Part shown: positions 41,000-49,721 of the stretch, in pieces
Position numbering within the stretch: the stretch's first letter is position 1
Layout: each line of letters starts with the position of its first letter
Origin: JANWXD01 sp037446115
GTDB lineage: Bacteria; Acidobacteriota; Terriglobia; Bryobacterales; Bryobacteraceae
Assembly: GCA_037446115.1 (NCBI GenBank)
Contig: JBBIJF010000013.1
Span: 52,677 to 116,676, forward strand
Length of the DNA stretch: 64,000 bases
Direction: 5' to 3'
Notes under the pieces: model-generated
Told to the model about the DNA's origin: nothing
The model's database searches: none
Seen by the model: only the letters and a program-made list of their open reading frames with translations
Made by a program: the position numbers and the translations under genes

Positions 41000-43312
41000 A
41001 TGATTCTGGTAGCCCTAGTGCTGCTTTGCGCGGCGCCGGCCGCTGCTTTGGACCTGACCGGCGCCACGGTGGTGGTTCCGGCGGGCGTCACGGCTCTGGA
41101 AAAGAAAGCCGCGGCCGTGCTCATCGAGGAGGTGGAGAAGCGTTCGCGGGTTCGCTGGCCGGTTTCCCCTTCCCGGCCGGGCGGCGGCTCGCCGGCGGTC
41201 ATCCTCGCCCGGGCTTCAGGCCCGCCGGAGGGGTTTCGAATTGACGTGGATGGCACGGCCGTGACGGTGGCGGGCAACGATCCGCGCGGCGTCTTTTACG
41301 GAGTGGGTAGGTTGCTTGCCGCGCTGCGCATGGGCCGCGAGAGGATCGAGCTCCCCGACGGTTTCGCCCTCACCACGGCGCCGCGGTACCGGCTGCGCGG
41401 CCACCAACTCGGCTACCGGCCCAAGACCAACTCCTACGACGGCTTCACCGTGGCCATGTGGGACCAGTACATGCGCGAGCTGGCGCTGTTCGGCGCCAAC
41501 GCCATCGAGCTGATTCCGCCGCGCTCGGACGATGCTTCCGACAGTCCGCACTTCCCTTTGCCGCCGATGCAAATGATGGTGGAAATGTCGCGTCTGGCCG
41601 ATTCCTACGGCCTGGACGTCTGGATCTGGTATCCGGCGCTCGACAAGGACTATTCGGATCCCAAGACCGTGGCCTTCGCCCTCAACGAGTGGGGCGAGGT
41701 TTTCCGGCGATTGCCGCGGATTGACGCGGTCTTCGTGCCGGGCGGCGATCCGGGCCACACCCCGCCGCGGCACCTGATGGGGCTGCTCGAAAAGCAAGCG
41801 GAGAACCTGCGGCGCCACCATCCCAAGGCGGGGCTTTGGGTCTCACCGCAAGGTTTCAGCCAGGCGTGGATGGATGAGTTTCTCAACATCCTTCGCAACC
41901 AGCGGCCGGAGTGGCTGACCGGGGTGGTCTTCGGGCCCCAGACCCGGATGAGCCTTCCTGAACTGCGGCGGGCCGTCCCGGAGCGGTACCCGATCCGGCA
42001 CTATCCGGACATCACACACAGCCGCCAGTGCCAGTATCCGGTACCAGAGTGGGACACCGCCTACGCGGTCACGGAAGGGCGTGAGAGCATCAATCCGCGG
42101 CCGCTGGACCAGGCGGCGATCTTCCGCCTGCTTTCTCCGTACACGATCGGGTTTTTGACCTATTCGGAAGGGGTCAACGACGATGTGAACAAGTTCGTCT
42201 GGAGCGGGCTGGGCTGGGACCCGGACCGTCCGGTGATCGAGATCCTGCGAGACTACAGCCGTTTTTTCATCGGCGAGCCGTTCACGGAGAGTTTTGCCCA
42301 GGGTTTGCTGGCTCTGGAGCGGAACTGGCGCGGACCGCTGGCCGCCAATGCGGGCGTGTACACAACGCTCCAGCAGTTTCAGGAAATGGAGCGAGCCGCT
42401 TCGCCGCAGCTGCTGGCCAACTGGCGCTTCCAACAGGCGCTCTACCGGGCCTACTACGATGCCTACACGCGCCGCCGCCTGCTGTATGAGACCGAGCTCG
42501 AAGAAAGAGCGATGGAGCGCCTGGGGCAGGCGCGAACGCTCGGTTCTGTTGCCGCGACGGACCAAGCTGAAGCGTTGCTGGATGAGGCCGTGACCCGGCC
42601 CGCGGCGGCAGCGTGGCGCAGCCGTATTTTCGAACTGGCAGAGGCCTTGTTTCAGAGCATCCGCATGCAACTGAGCGTGCCCCGCTACAAGGCGATTGCG
42701 GTGGACCGCGGAGCCAATCTGGACACGGTGGATTTTCCCCTCAACAACCGTCTCTGGCTCAAGGAGCGGTTCGCGGAAGTGCGCGGACTGGCCGACGAGG
42801 CGGCGCGGCTGCGGGCCATCGAAGCGATTCTCAACTGGACCAACCCGGGCCCGGGCGGCTTCTACGACGACCTCGGCAACGTGGCACGCCAGCCCCACTT
42901 GGTTCGGGGCAAGCCTTACGAGGCCGATCCGGCCTTTTTGGAATCTCCGCTGGTCGGTTTTGCCTATCGCCCGGGGTGGCGCAGGTCCTGGTGGGATCAC
43001 GCGGAGGCACTGAACGACCAGCCGCTGGTGCTGCGTTATGAGAACCTGGACCGTTCGGCACGTTACAAACTCCGCGTGGTCTATGCCGGAGACAGCCCGG
43101 CGCGCAAGATCCGGCTGGTGGCCAATGATCGCATCGAGATCCACCCGCTGATCGAGAAACCGGCGCCGGTCCGGCCCGTGGAATTCGAAATTCCTCCCGA
43201 GGCGACGGCGTCGGGGGTCCTGGAACTCCGCTGGTATCGGGAGCCGGGACTCGGGGGCAACGGCCGCGGCTGTCAGGTTTCCGAGGTCTGGCTGATCCGG
43301 CTGGGGCCGTGA
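41000..43312 (+). CDS. Secreted glycoside hydrolase-like protein with GH20b/alpha-glucuronidase N-domain
   Basis: 770 residues. Signal peptide (about 1-16, ending AAALD). An N-terminal domain (about 17-120) follows the GH20b/GH67 pattern: LTGATVVVPAGVTALEKKAA, then GNDPRGVFYGVGRLLAAL. The central part looks like a TIM barrel: FGANAIELIPPRSD, YGLDVWIWYPALDKD and IDAVFVPGGDPGHTPP could carry acidic catalytic residues, but I cannot assign them. A helical region and a C-terminal beta-sandwich (about 690-770) close it. The family is known mainly from uncharacterised proteins; an exo-acting uronidase or hexosaminidase role is an inference. It lies 26 bases after the regulator gene. Confidence 0.75.
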   Translation: MILVALVLLCAAPAAALDLTGATVVVPAGVTALEKKAAAVLIEEVEKRSRVRWPVSPSRPGGGSPAVILARASGPPEGFRIDVDGTAVTVAGNDPRGVFYGVGRLLAALRMGRERIELPDGFALTTAPRYRLRGHQLGYRPKTNSYDGFTVAMWDQYMRELALFGANAIELIPPRSDDASDSPHFPLPPMQMMVEMSRLADSYGLDVWIWYPALDKDYSDPKTVAFALNEWGEVFRRLPRIDAVFVPGGDPGHTPPRHLMGLLEKQAENLRRHHPKAGLWVSPQGFSQAWMDEFLNILRNQRPEWLTGVVFGPQTRMSLPELRRAVPERYPIRHYPDITHSRQCQYPVPEWDTAYAVTEGRESINPRPLDQAAIFRLLSPYTIGFLTYSEGVNDDVNKFVWSGLGWDPDRPVIEILRDYSRFFIGEPFTESFAQGLLALERNWRGPLAANAGVYTTLQQFQEMERAASPQLLANWRFQQALYRAYYDAYTRRRLLYETELEERAMERLGQARTLGSVAATDQAEALLDEAVTRPAAAAWRSRIFELAEALFQSIRMQLSVPRYKAIAVDRGANLDTVDFPLNNRLWLKERFAEVRGLADEAARLRAIEAILNWTNPGPGGFYDDLGNVARQPHLVRGKPYEADPAFLESPLVGFAYRPGWRRSWWDHAEALNDQPLVLRYENLDRSARYKLRVVYAGDSPARKIRLVANDRIEIHPLIEKPAPVRPVEFEIPPEATASGVLELRWYREPGLGGNGRGCQVSEVWLIRLGP

Positions 43313-44622
43313 AAGATCAGGCCGCGGTGTGGAACCCGTCGCCCCGCTACAAATGGCACGTGGTCGCCATGCTGTGGTGGATCTCGTTTTTCAACTACGC
43401 GGACCGCCAGGCGATCTTTTCCGTATTTCCGCTTCTGGAGAAAGAGATGGGGCTCAGCCCGGTGGAACTCGGGCTGCTCGGCTCGTCCTTTGCGTGGACT
43501 TACGGACTGGGGGCGCCGCTGGCCGGATACGTGGTGGATCGCGTGCGGCGAAAGGCAGCCATCCTTGCGGGCTTGCACATCTGGAGCCTCATCTGCGCGC
43601 TGACGGCGCTCTCGCGGAATTTCCGCCAGCTGCTGTTCTTCCGGGCGGCAGAAGGGCTCGGCGAAACGTTCTACTTCCCCGCCTCGATGTCACTGATCAG
43701 CGACTACCACGGCAAAGCCACGCGGTCGCGTGCCATGGGGCTTCACCAGACCAGCGTATACATCGGCACGATCGGGGGCGGTTTTTTCGCCGGACTGATC
43801 GGACAGTATCACGGGTGGCGCTGGTCGTTTCTTGTGTTCGGCGCTCTGGGAATTCTGCTCGGGTTTGTGCTGGCGCGCTGGCTTCATGAGGCGCCGCGCG
43901 GCGCCGCCGACCGGAGCGAGCTGGGCGTGACCGAGGGGGGACGGCCCGTCCGGATCCCGTTGCGGGAGTTCCTGAGAACCCTTGGCCGGACTCCGAGCGC
44001 CCTGCTGCTCCTCGGGGCTTTTCTATGCGCGAATTTCGTGGCGGTCGTTCTGCTGTCGTGGATGCCCAAGTTCCTCCACGACCGTTTCGGCATGAGTCTG
44101 GCGATGGCCGGCCTCACTGCCACCGTGTTTGTGCAACTGGCGAGCATGGTCGGAGCTCCGCTGGGCGGTTGGATGGCCGACACCCTACGGCGGCGCACAC
44201 CGAGAGGGCGGCCGCTGGTACAGGCGCTTGGAGTGTTGGGCGGAGCCCCATTCGTCGCGCTCTGCGGACTCACGCCCTCCGTGGCGGTGCTGGTGATCGC
44301 ACTCACGGCGTGGGGGCTGTTCAAAGGGCTTTACGACGCAAACATCTTCGCTTCCGTCTATGACGTCATCCGGCCGGAGGCGCGGGGAACGGCGGCGGGC
44401 TTCATGAACTGCGTGGGCTGGCTCGGGGGCGGCGGCACGGCCCCGTTGATCATCGGCCTGGTTGCCCAGCGGGAGAGTCTCGGCCTGGCGATCGCGCTGG
44501 CTTCCACGGTTTATGTGCTGGCGGGATTGCTATTGCTGGCCGCGGCGGTCTTCTTCACGAAGCGCGACGCCGGGCGCGTTGAACGAGAGATGCTTCGGAC
44601 CGAGCCCTCGCGCTCGCCGTAG
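43309..44622 (+). CDS. Major facilitator superfamily sugar-acid-type transporter
   Basis: 437 residues with 12 predicted helices. The intracellular loop 2-3 motif GYVVDRVRRKAAI and the anion:cation symporter look of WWISFFNYADRQAIFSVFP, RAAEGLGETFYFPASMSLISDYH and MGLHQTSVYIGTIGG place it in the ACS/phthalate-type branch, which contains hexuronate and other sugar-acid permeases. GTG 43309 overlaps the stop of the hydrolase gene by four bases, so the two are coupled: the hydrolase would release a product that this protein imports. Confidence 0.88.
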   Translation: MKDQAAVWNPSPRYKWHVVAMLWWISFFNYADRQAIFSVFPLLEKEMGLSPVELGLLGSSFAWTYGLGAPLAGYVVDRVRRKAAILAGLHIWSLICALTALSRNFRQLLFFRAAEGLGETFYFPASMSLISDYHGKATRSRAMGLHQTSVYIGTIGGGFFAGLIGQYHGWRWSFLVFGALGILLGFVLARWLHEAPRGAADRSELGVTEGGRPVRIPLREFLRTLGRTPSALLLLGAFLCANFVAVVLLSWMPKFLHDRFGMSLAMAGLTATVFVQLASMVGAPLGGWMADTLRRRTPRGRPLVQALGVLGGAPFVALCGLTPSVAVLVIALTAWGLFKGLYDANIFASVYDVIRPEARGTAAGFMNCVGWLGGGGTAPLIIGLVAQRESLGLAIALASTVYVLAGLLLLAAAVFFTKRDAGRVEREMLRTEPSRSP

Positions 44623-44704
44623 GAGCGCGCACACGGCCCGCTCGTCAGGCCCCGACCGCACCGCCGGGTTGCACGCCGCCACCGTGTGAGTCCCGAGCCT
44701 CTGT

Positions 44705-44710
44705 TAGACT
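44705..44710 (+). promoter_or_regulatory. -10-like hexamer upstream of the leader ORF and gltP-like gene
   Basis: TGTTAGACT (TAGACT at 44705-44710). The same nonamer occurs on the minus strand before the DUF3500 gene. The leader to the symporter ATG at 44856 would be about 140 bases. Confidence 0.45.
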
Positions 44711-44748
44711 ACGCTTTTCACTGGACGGACCCACACGGAGCAAAGTTT

Positions 44749-44838
44749 ATGGGAGTCGCTACCTCGGCGGCCGGGGCCGGACTTGTAGGTGACGTCGTCC
44801 ATTCCGCGTATCCTTCGGGTCCAAGGGGGAGGGGCTGA
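44749..44838 (+). CDS. Possible 29-residue leader peptide upstream of the symporter gene
   Basis: ATG 44749 has GGAG about 7 bases upstream and the frame runs 29 codons (MGVATSAAGAGLVGDVV and on) to TGA 44838, 17 bases before the symporter start. It is Gly/Ala-rich with no similarity I recognise. It could be a translated upstream frame that tunes the symporter, or chance. Confidence 0.3.
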   Translation: MGVATSAAGAGLVGDVVHSAYPSGPRGRG

Positions 44839-44855
44839 AGGCGAGAGGCGCAGCC

Positions 44856-46151
44856 ATGGAGGCCAAGCACACCGAAGCCGCCGGCATCCCCACGCGTCTG
44901 ATCTTCCTGGCGCTCGTGGGCGGCGCTGCCGCCGGTCTCGCCGCCAACGGCCTTGCCGGAGGTCACCCGCGCCTGTTGTGGATCATCCGCAACGTGGCCG
45001 AGCCGGTGGGGCAAGTGTGGCTGCGGATGCTGTTCATGGTGGTGGTGCCGCTGATTTTTTCCACCATGGTGCTGGGGGTGGCGCAACTCGGGCAACTGCA
45101 CCGGCTGGGGCGAATTCTCGGCAAGACGCTCTTGCTGTTTTTGTTGGGGACGGCGCTGGCGGCCACGCTGGGATTGGCGCTCGTCAACGCCGTTCGGCCG
45201 GGTACTGGGTTGCCCCAAGCAGTGACCGAGCAAGTGCTCGCCGAATACCGGGGCGCGGCCGAAAAGACGGTGGCGGGGTTCACGGGATTCGGCCTGTCCA
45301 CGCTCGTCAACATCGTGCCGCGCAACCCGCTGGATGCGGCAGCGCGCGGCGACTTTCTGGCTCTGATCTTTTTCGCCCTGGTGTTCGGCGCGGCGCTTGC
45401 CAGAGTGCCGGCGGAGAAGGCCCGGCCGGTGAGCGACGTGCTGGCGGGCGTAGCCGAGGTGATGGTCCGGATCATCGGCTTTGTCATGAAGCTGGCGCCG
45501 CTGGGGGTGGGAATGCTCGTGTTCGCCACCGCGTCGCGCTTCGGCCTCGGGCTGCTGCGGGCTCTGGCGCTGTACGTACTGGTCGTCGTCGCCGGGCTGT
45601 CGCTTCATTTGTTTGGAACGATCTCGGTGCTGGTGCGCGTGCTGGCACGCGAGTCGCCCGTCCGGTTTTTCCGCAGCGTCTGGGTGATCATGATTACGGC
45701 TTTCTCAACAAGTTCCTCCAACGCCACACTGCCCACGAGCATGCGCGTCAGCGAAACGGCGCTCGGGATTCCCCGCTCGATCTCGGGTTTCGTGCTTCCG
45801 CTGGGCGCCACGGCGAATATGCACGGGACCGCCTTGTTTGAAGGCGTCACCGCCCTGTTTCTCGCGCAGGTGTTCGGCGTCGGGCTGTCGCTTCCCGAGC
45901 AGGTGATTGTGTTGATCCTGTCGGTGACGACGGCGATCGGCGCGGCAGGCGTGCCGGCGGGTTCGATTCCCCTGCTGGCGATGGTGCTCGAGACCGTGCA
46001 CGTGCCGGCGCAGGGCATTGCCCTGATTCTGGGGGTGGACCGGCTGCTCGACATGTGCCGCACGACCCTGAACGTGATCGGAGACGTGGCGACCGCCCTC
46101 TGCATCACCCGGTCGGAGAAGCTGGCGCCCGAGGAGGCCCGAGTCGAGTAA
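44856..46151 (+). CDS. gltP: Dicarboxylate/glutamate:cation symporter (DAACS family)
   Basis: 431 residues with eight helices plus the two re-entrant hairpins of the family. Visible hallmarks: AFSTSSSNATLPTSM near 285-299 (serine-rich hairpin 1), LPLGATANMHGTALFEG near 312-328 (Na+/H+ and substrate region), GVPAGSIPL near 367-375 (hairpin 2) and GVDRLLDMCRTTLNVIGD near 394-411 (substrate-binding). It imports glutamate, aspartate or C4-dicarboxylates with H+ or Na+. GltP versus DctA-like specificity cannot be settled, so the symbol is tentative. It is convergent with a GltS-type gene 17 bases away. Confidence 0.9.
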   Translation: MEAKHTEAAGIPTRLIFLALVGGAAAGLAANGLAGGHPRLLWIIRNVAEPVGQVWLRMLFMVVVPLIFSTMVLGVAQLGQLHRLGRILGKTLLLFLLGTALAATLGLALVNAVRPGTGLPQAVTEQVLAEYRGAAEKTVAGFTGFGLSTLVNIVPRNPLDAAARGDFLALIFFALVFGAALARVPAEKARPVSDVLAGVAEVMVRIIGFVMKLAPLGVGMLVFATASRFGLGLLRALALYVLVVVAGLSLHLFGTISVLVRVLARESPVRFFRSVWVIMITAFSTSSSNATLPTSMRVSETALGIPRSISGFVLPLGATANMHGTALFEGVTALFLAQVFGVGLSLPEQVIVLILSVTTAIGAAGVPAGSIPLLAMVLETVHVPAQGIALILGVDRLLDMCRTTLNVIGDVATALCITRSEKLAPEEARVE

Positions 46152-46168
46152 GCGGCCCGGCGAGACCT

Positions 46169-47416
46169 TCAGCGTAGTAAGTTTGCCGTCACGGTGATCA
46201 CCAGAGCGTTGGTGAAGTCAATCAGGAAGGCGCCGACAAGGCTGACGACCATGACGGCGCGCACGGCAGGGCCGTATTTTTCCGAGAGCACCTGCATGCA
46301 GGCCAGTGCGTTAGCGGTCGTGCCGAGCATAAAGCCGATGTAACCGGCTGCCATGACGGCCGAGTCGTAATCGCGCCCCATCACGGGAAACGACACCGCC
46401 GCGGCCAGCAGCCACGTCAAAACCACCTGTGCGGTCAGAATGAGGAGGACCGGCCCTGCCAGGTGCACCAGCTCCCAGAGGCGCAACGTCAGAAGTGCCA
46501 TGACAATGAACAGGTTGAGCGCGACGGCGGCGATCTCGTCTATGTGGTGCTGCGCGATACGTGCAAAGTGGAGGCGATCGTCCAGGTTGCGGAGCACAGC
46601 TGCCGCAACCATGGCTCCGATGTAAGCCGGCAGGACCACGCCCGCGCGCGCGATAGCGCGACTGAGGAGCGTTCCGAGCCCCATGGCCACGGCGATGGCG
46701 ACCACGTTACCCAACAGCGAAGCCCTGGCGGGAACGCTGCGTTCGACGGCGAGCGACGCTCGCGGCTCCGGGACGTCTCCGGCATGGGCGGGGTGCTCGA
46801 GCGCTCCGAGACCGTTTGCGGTGTCGGATGGTGCGACCGGGCGCAGTGCCTGCCTTTCGATGATGCGCCCTCCGGCGTAGCCTCCGAGCAGGCCGCTGGA
46901 GGCGATGCCGAACATGGCCGCGGCGATGCCCAGGGTGGTTGCCCCGGTGAGACCCATCTGCTCGAAGGTGCCGCCGAAAGCCAGCGCCGTGGCGGGACCT
47001 CCGGCGGCGGCGACGGAACCGCAGACCACACCGATGAGGGGGTCCAGGCGCATCAGCAATGCCAATCCGATTCCCACGGCGTTTTGCAACACGGCGCCCC
47101 CTGTGGCCAGGAGCCAGAACACGAGCAGCTGACGCCCTCCCTGTCGAAGGAGCCGCAGGCGAGCGCTCATGCCCACGCTGGTGAAGAAGGCGACCATGAG
47201 GATGTCGCGCAAGGTCATGTCCATTTCCACGTCGAGCCAGCGGTGGCGCAGGAGAAGTACGAGCAGGGCCCAGAGCATGCCGCCGAGCACCGAAGCGGGA
47301 ATGTGGAGGCGGTCAAGGAGAGAAATCCTGCGCTTGAGCCACGCGCCCATGGCCACGCCGAGTGCGGCGACCGCGAGCACCTGGACCGCGTCGAGGCGGA
47401 CGGCAGTCACAGGCAT
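46169..47416 (-). CDS. gltS: Sodium/glutamate symporter (ESS family)
   Basis: 415 residues, ten or more helices in two inverted halves with a hydrophilic middle stretch (about 190-225). Family signatures include AAGGPATALAFG near 136-147, where GltS proteins carry the GGHGTA-like loop, and YIGFMLGTTANALACMQVLSEKYGPA near 350-375, with the second-half equivalent. ESS proteins import L-glutamate with Na+. The gene converges on the DAACS-type gene. The first conserved loop reads GGPATA rather than GGHGTA, the branch found in several non-proteobacterial homologues. Confidence 0.88.
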   Translation of the reverse strand: MPVTAVRLDAVQVLAVAALGVAMGAWLKRRISLLDRLHIPASVLGGMLWALLVLLLRHRWLDVEMDMTLRDILMVAFFTSVGMSARLRLLRQGGRQLLVFWLLATGGAVLQNAVGIGLALLMRLDPLIGVVCGSVAAAGGPATALAFGGTFEQMGLTGATTLGIAAAMFGIASSGLLGGYAGGRIIERQALRPVAPSDTANGLGALEHPAHAGDVPEPRASLAVERSVPARASLLGNVVAIAVAMGLGTLLSRAIARAGVVLPAYIGAMVAAAVLRNLDDRLHFARIAQHHIDEIAAVALNLFIVMALLTLRLWELVHLAGPVLLILTAQVVLTWLLAAAVSFPVMGRDYDSAVMAAGYIGFMLGTTANALACMQVLSEKYGPAVRAVMVVSLVGAFLIDFTNALVITVTANLLR

Positions 47417-47423
47417 TCCGCAC

Positions 47424-48878
47424 TCAGCCGAGACCGGCGCGCTGCCAGAGTGCGTCCACGCGCCGCTTGATTTCCGGCGTCATGCGGATCACGTCCGGCC
47501 ACGGGCGCGTAAAGCCTTCCTCGCGCCACTTGCGGGTGGCGTCCACTCCCATTTTGGAACCGAAGTTCGGCAGGCGGCTGGCATGGTCGAGGGAGTCCAC
47601 GGGTCCGAGAACGAACTCGATGTCCCGCTCAGGGTCGATATTATTGAGAGCTTTCCACACCACCTCGCGCGGGTTCTGTACGTCCACGTCGTCGTCCACG
47701 ACGACGATGCACTTGGTGAACATGGCCTGCCCGAGGCCCCAGATGGCGTGCATCACCTTACGGGCGTGTCCCGGGTAGGATTTGCGGATGGAAACCAGCA
47801 TGAGGTTGTGGAAGATCCCTTCGGCGGGCATGGAAATATCCCGGATTTCCGGAAGCTGCAGCCGCATCAGGGGAAGGAAAATCCGCTCGATGGCTTTGCC
47901 CATGTAGTAATCCTCCATGGGCGGCGGGCCGACGATGGTGGTGGCGTAGATCGGGTCGCGGCGCTGGGTGATGCAGGTGACGTGGAAGACGGGGTAGTCG
48001 TCTTCGAGCGAGTAAAAGCCGGTGTGGTCGCCGAAGGGCCCCTCGGTCCGCAACTCGCCGAGCTCGACGTATCCTTCCAGGACGATTTCGGCGTTGGCCG
48101 GCACTTCCAGATCGCAGGTTTCGCAGCGCACCATCTCCACCGGCTTGCCGCGGAGGAAACCCGCAAACAGCATCTCGTCCAGATCCGGAGGAAGGGGCAG
48201 GATGCCGGAGTACATGGTGGCCGGATCGGCGCCGATGGCCACGGCAACCGCCATCCGTTCCCCCTTGCCGTGTTCCCGGAGGCGGCGCCGATAGTGCTCG
48301 GCACCGTGCTTGTGCGTCTGCCAGTGCATGCCCGTGGTGCGGTCATCGTAGACCTGCATGCGGTAGACACCGCAGTTGCGCTTGCCGCTTTCCGGGTCCC
48401 GCGTAAACACGAGCGGGAAGGTGATAAAGCGACCGCCGTCCTGCGGCCAGCATTGCAGGATGGGGTACTCGAACAAGGAAAAGCCGTCGCGGCGGATGAT
48501 CTCCTTGCAAGGGCCGCTCGCGACCGTCCGGGGGAAGAAGGCCCCGAGCTCCGCCAGCTTGGGAAGCATTTTTAGTTTGTCGATCAGCCCCTGGGGCATG
48601 CGCATCTCCAGAAATTCCGCGATGCGCCGCGCGATGTCTTCCACCGAAGGCGTCTCCAGGGCGATCTCCATGCGGCGCATGCTGGCGAAGGCGTTGATGA
48701 GCACGGGGACGGCGGAGCCTTTGGGGCGTTCGAAGAGAAGGGCCGGCCCGCCCCGTTTGACGGCGCGGTCGGCGAACTCGGCGATCTCCAGCACGGGATC
48801 CACCTCGAAGGGAACCCGCTTGAGTTCGTTTTCCCGCTCGAGGGCGCGGATGAAATCGCGTAGATCGGCGTAAGCCAT
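47424..48878 (-). CDS. ubiD: UbiD family (prFMN-dependent) decarboxylase
   Basis: 484 residues, the normal UbiD length. Features include the N-terminal DLRDFIRALEREN, RNCGVYRMQVYDDRTTGMHW, the metal/prFMN-site region HGAEHYRR, GPFGDHTGFY near 283, and the conserved NIDPERDIEFVLGPVDSLDHAS end. UbiD uses prenylated FMN made by UbiX to decarboxylate an aromatic acid in ubiquinone or menaquinone synthesis (UbiD/MqnP type). No ubiX is nearby. Start ATG 48878 has a GGAAG ribosome site. It ends 7 bases from the gltS start, on the same strand, so they may be co-transcribed. Confidence 0.93.
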   Translation of the reverse strand: MAYADLRDFIRALERENELKRVPFEVDPVLEIAEFADRAVKRGGPALLFERPKGSAVPVLINAFASMRRMEIALETPSVEDIARRIAEFLEMRMPQGLIDKLKMLPKLAELGAFFPRTVASGPCKEIIRRDGFSLFEYPILQCWPQDGGRFITFPLVFTRDPESGKRNCGVYRMQVYDDRTTGMHWQTHKHGAEHYRRRLREHGKGERMAVAVAIGADPATMYSGILPLPPDLDEMLFAGFLRGKPVEMVRCETCDLEVPANAEIVLEGYVELGELRTEGPFGDHTGFYSLEDDYPVFHVTCITQRRDPIYATTIVGPPPMEDYYMGKAIERIFLPLMRLQLPEIRDISMPAEGIFHNLMLVSIRKSYPGHARKVMHAIWGLGQAMFTKCIVVVDDDVDVQNPREVVWKALNNIDPERDIEFVLGPVDSLDHASRLPNFGSKMGVDATRKWREEGFTRPWPDVIRMTPEIKRRVDALWQRAGLG

Positions 48879-48894
48879 GAACGAACTTCCTTTC

Positions 48895-48900
48895 TACTAT
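48895..48900 (+). promoter_or_regulatory. -10-like hexamer for fabG
   Basis: TACTAT lies 26 bases before ATG 48927, in the 48-base divergent region between ubiD and fabG. Confidence 0.35.
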
Positions 48901-48926
48901 GATGGGGGATTCCCTACCAAACTCCC

Positions 48927-49661
48927 ATGGAGACACGCACGGCACTGATCACCGGCGCCAGCCGCGGTATCGGCCGGGCCACAGCCCTGCGGCTGGCCCG
49001 AAACGAGTGGAACATAGTGGCGACGTCCCGCAATATCGAGTCCGACGACGCCGCCCGCAGTGCCATCGCCGAGGCCGCCCGGCGGGCCCTGTTCGTCAAT
49101 ATGGACATGGCCTCGCTGGATTCCATCCGCGCGGGCTTCGCCCGGGCACTCGGGGAGTTCGGACGCATAGACGTGCTGGTGAACAATGCCGGCATCACGC
49201 GCGACGGACTGGCGCTCCGGATGAAACCTGAGGAGTGGCAAAGCGTGCTGGAGGTGAACCTGAACGGCGCCTTTTATGCCATCCAGCACGCGCTGCCGGG
49301 GATGGTGCGACAGCGCTGGGGCCGGATCATCAATATCACGTCGGTAGTCGGCCTGACGGGGAATGTGGGTCAGGCCAACTACGTCAGCGCCAAGGCGGGG
49401 CTCATCGGACTGACAAAGGCGCTCGCGCGGGAACTGGCCGGCCGCAATATCACCGTGAACGCGGTGGCCCCGGGGTTCATCGAAACCGAGATGACGGCGG
49501 CACTGCCGCAGGAAGTCAAAGAGCGCATGCTGGCGGCCATCGCGCTCGGACGATTCGGCAAGCCGGAAGATGTCGCCGCGGCGGTCGCCTTTTTGGCAAG
49601 CGAAGAGGCGGGCTACATCACGGGCCATGTGCTGAACGTCAACGGGGGTATGTACATGTAG
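48927..49661 (+). CDS. fabG: 3-oxoacyl-ACP reductase (FabG-like SDR)
   Basis: 244 residues, a classical short-chain dehydrogenase. TGASRGIG near 9-16 binds NADP(H), NNAG near 89 supports the fold, catalytic Ser is in INITSVVG near 137, and the YVSAK motif near 150 gives Tyr and Lys. The C-terminus ITGHVLNVNGGMYM is FabG-like. It would reduce 3-oxoacyl-ACP in fatty-acid elongation. Stand-alone FabG homologues can also act on other keto substrates, and no other fab genes are present here, so physiological role is fairly but not fully certain. Confidence 0.85.
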   Translation: METRTALITGASRGIGRATALRLARNEWNIVATSRNIESDDAARSAIAEAARRALFVNMDMASLDSIRAGFARALGEFGRIDVLVNNAGITRDGLALRMKPEEWQSVLEVNLNGAFYAIQHALPGMVRQRWGRIINITSVVGLTGNVGQANYVSAKAGLIGLTKALARELAGRNITVNAVAPGFIETEMTAALPQEVKERMLAAIALGRFGKPEDVAAAVAFLASEEAGYITGHVLNVNGGMYM

Positions 49662-49721
49662 CGGCTGCGGGAACACAAGGTCACCCGCATCCGTTTGAGA
49701 TAATGAAGCTCAAACAGCCCC

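Noticed and set aside
44759..44947. Minus-strand 62-residue frame overlapping the symporter start
   Set aside because: It is a shadow of the symporter gene with no ribosome site or recognisable content.
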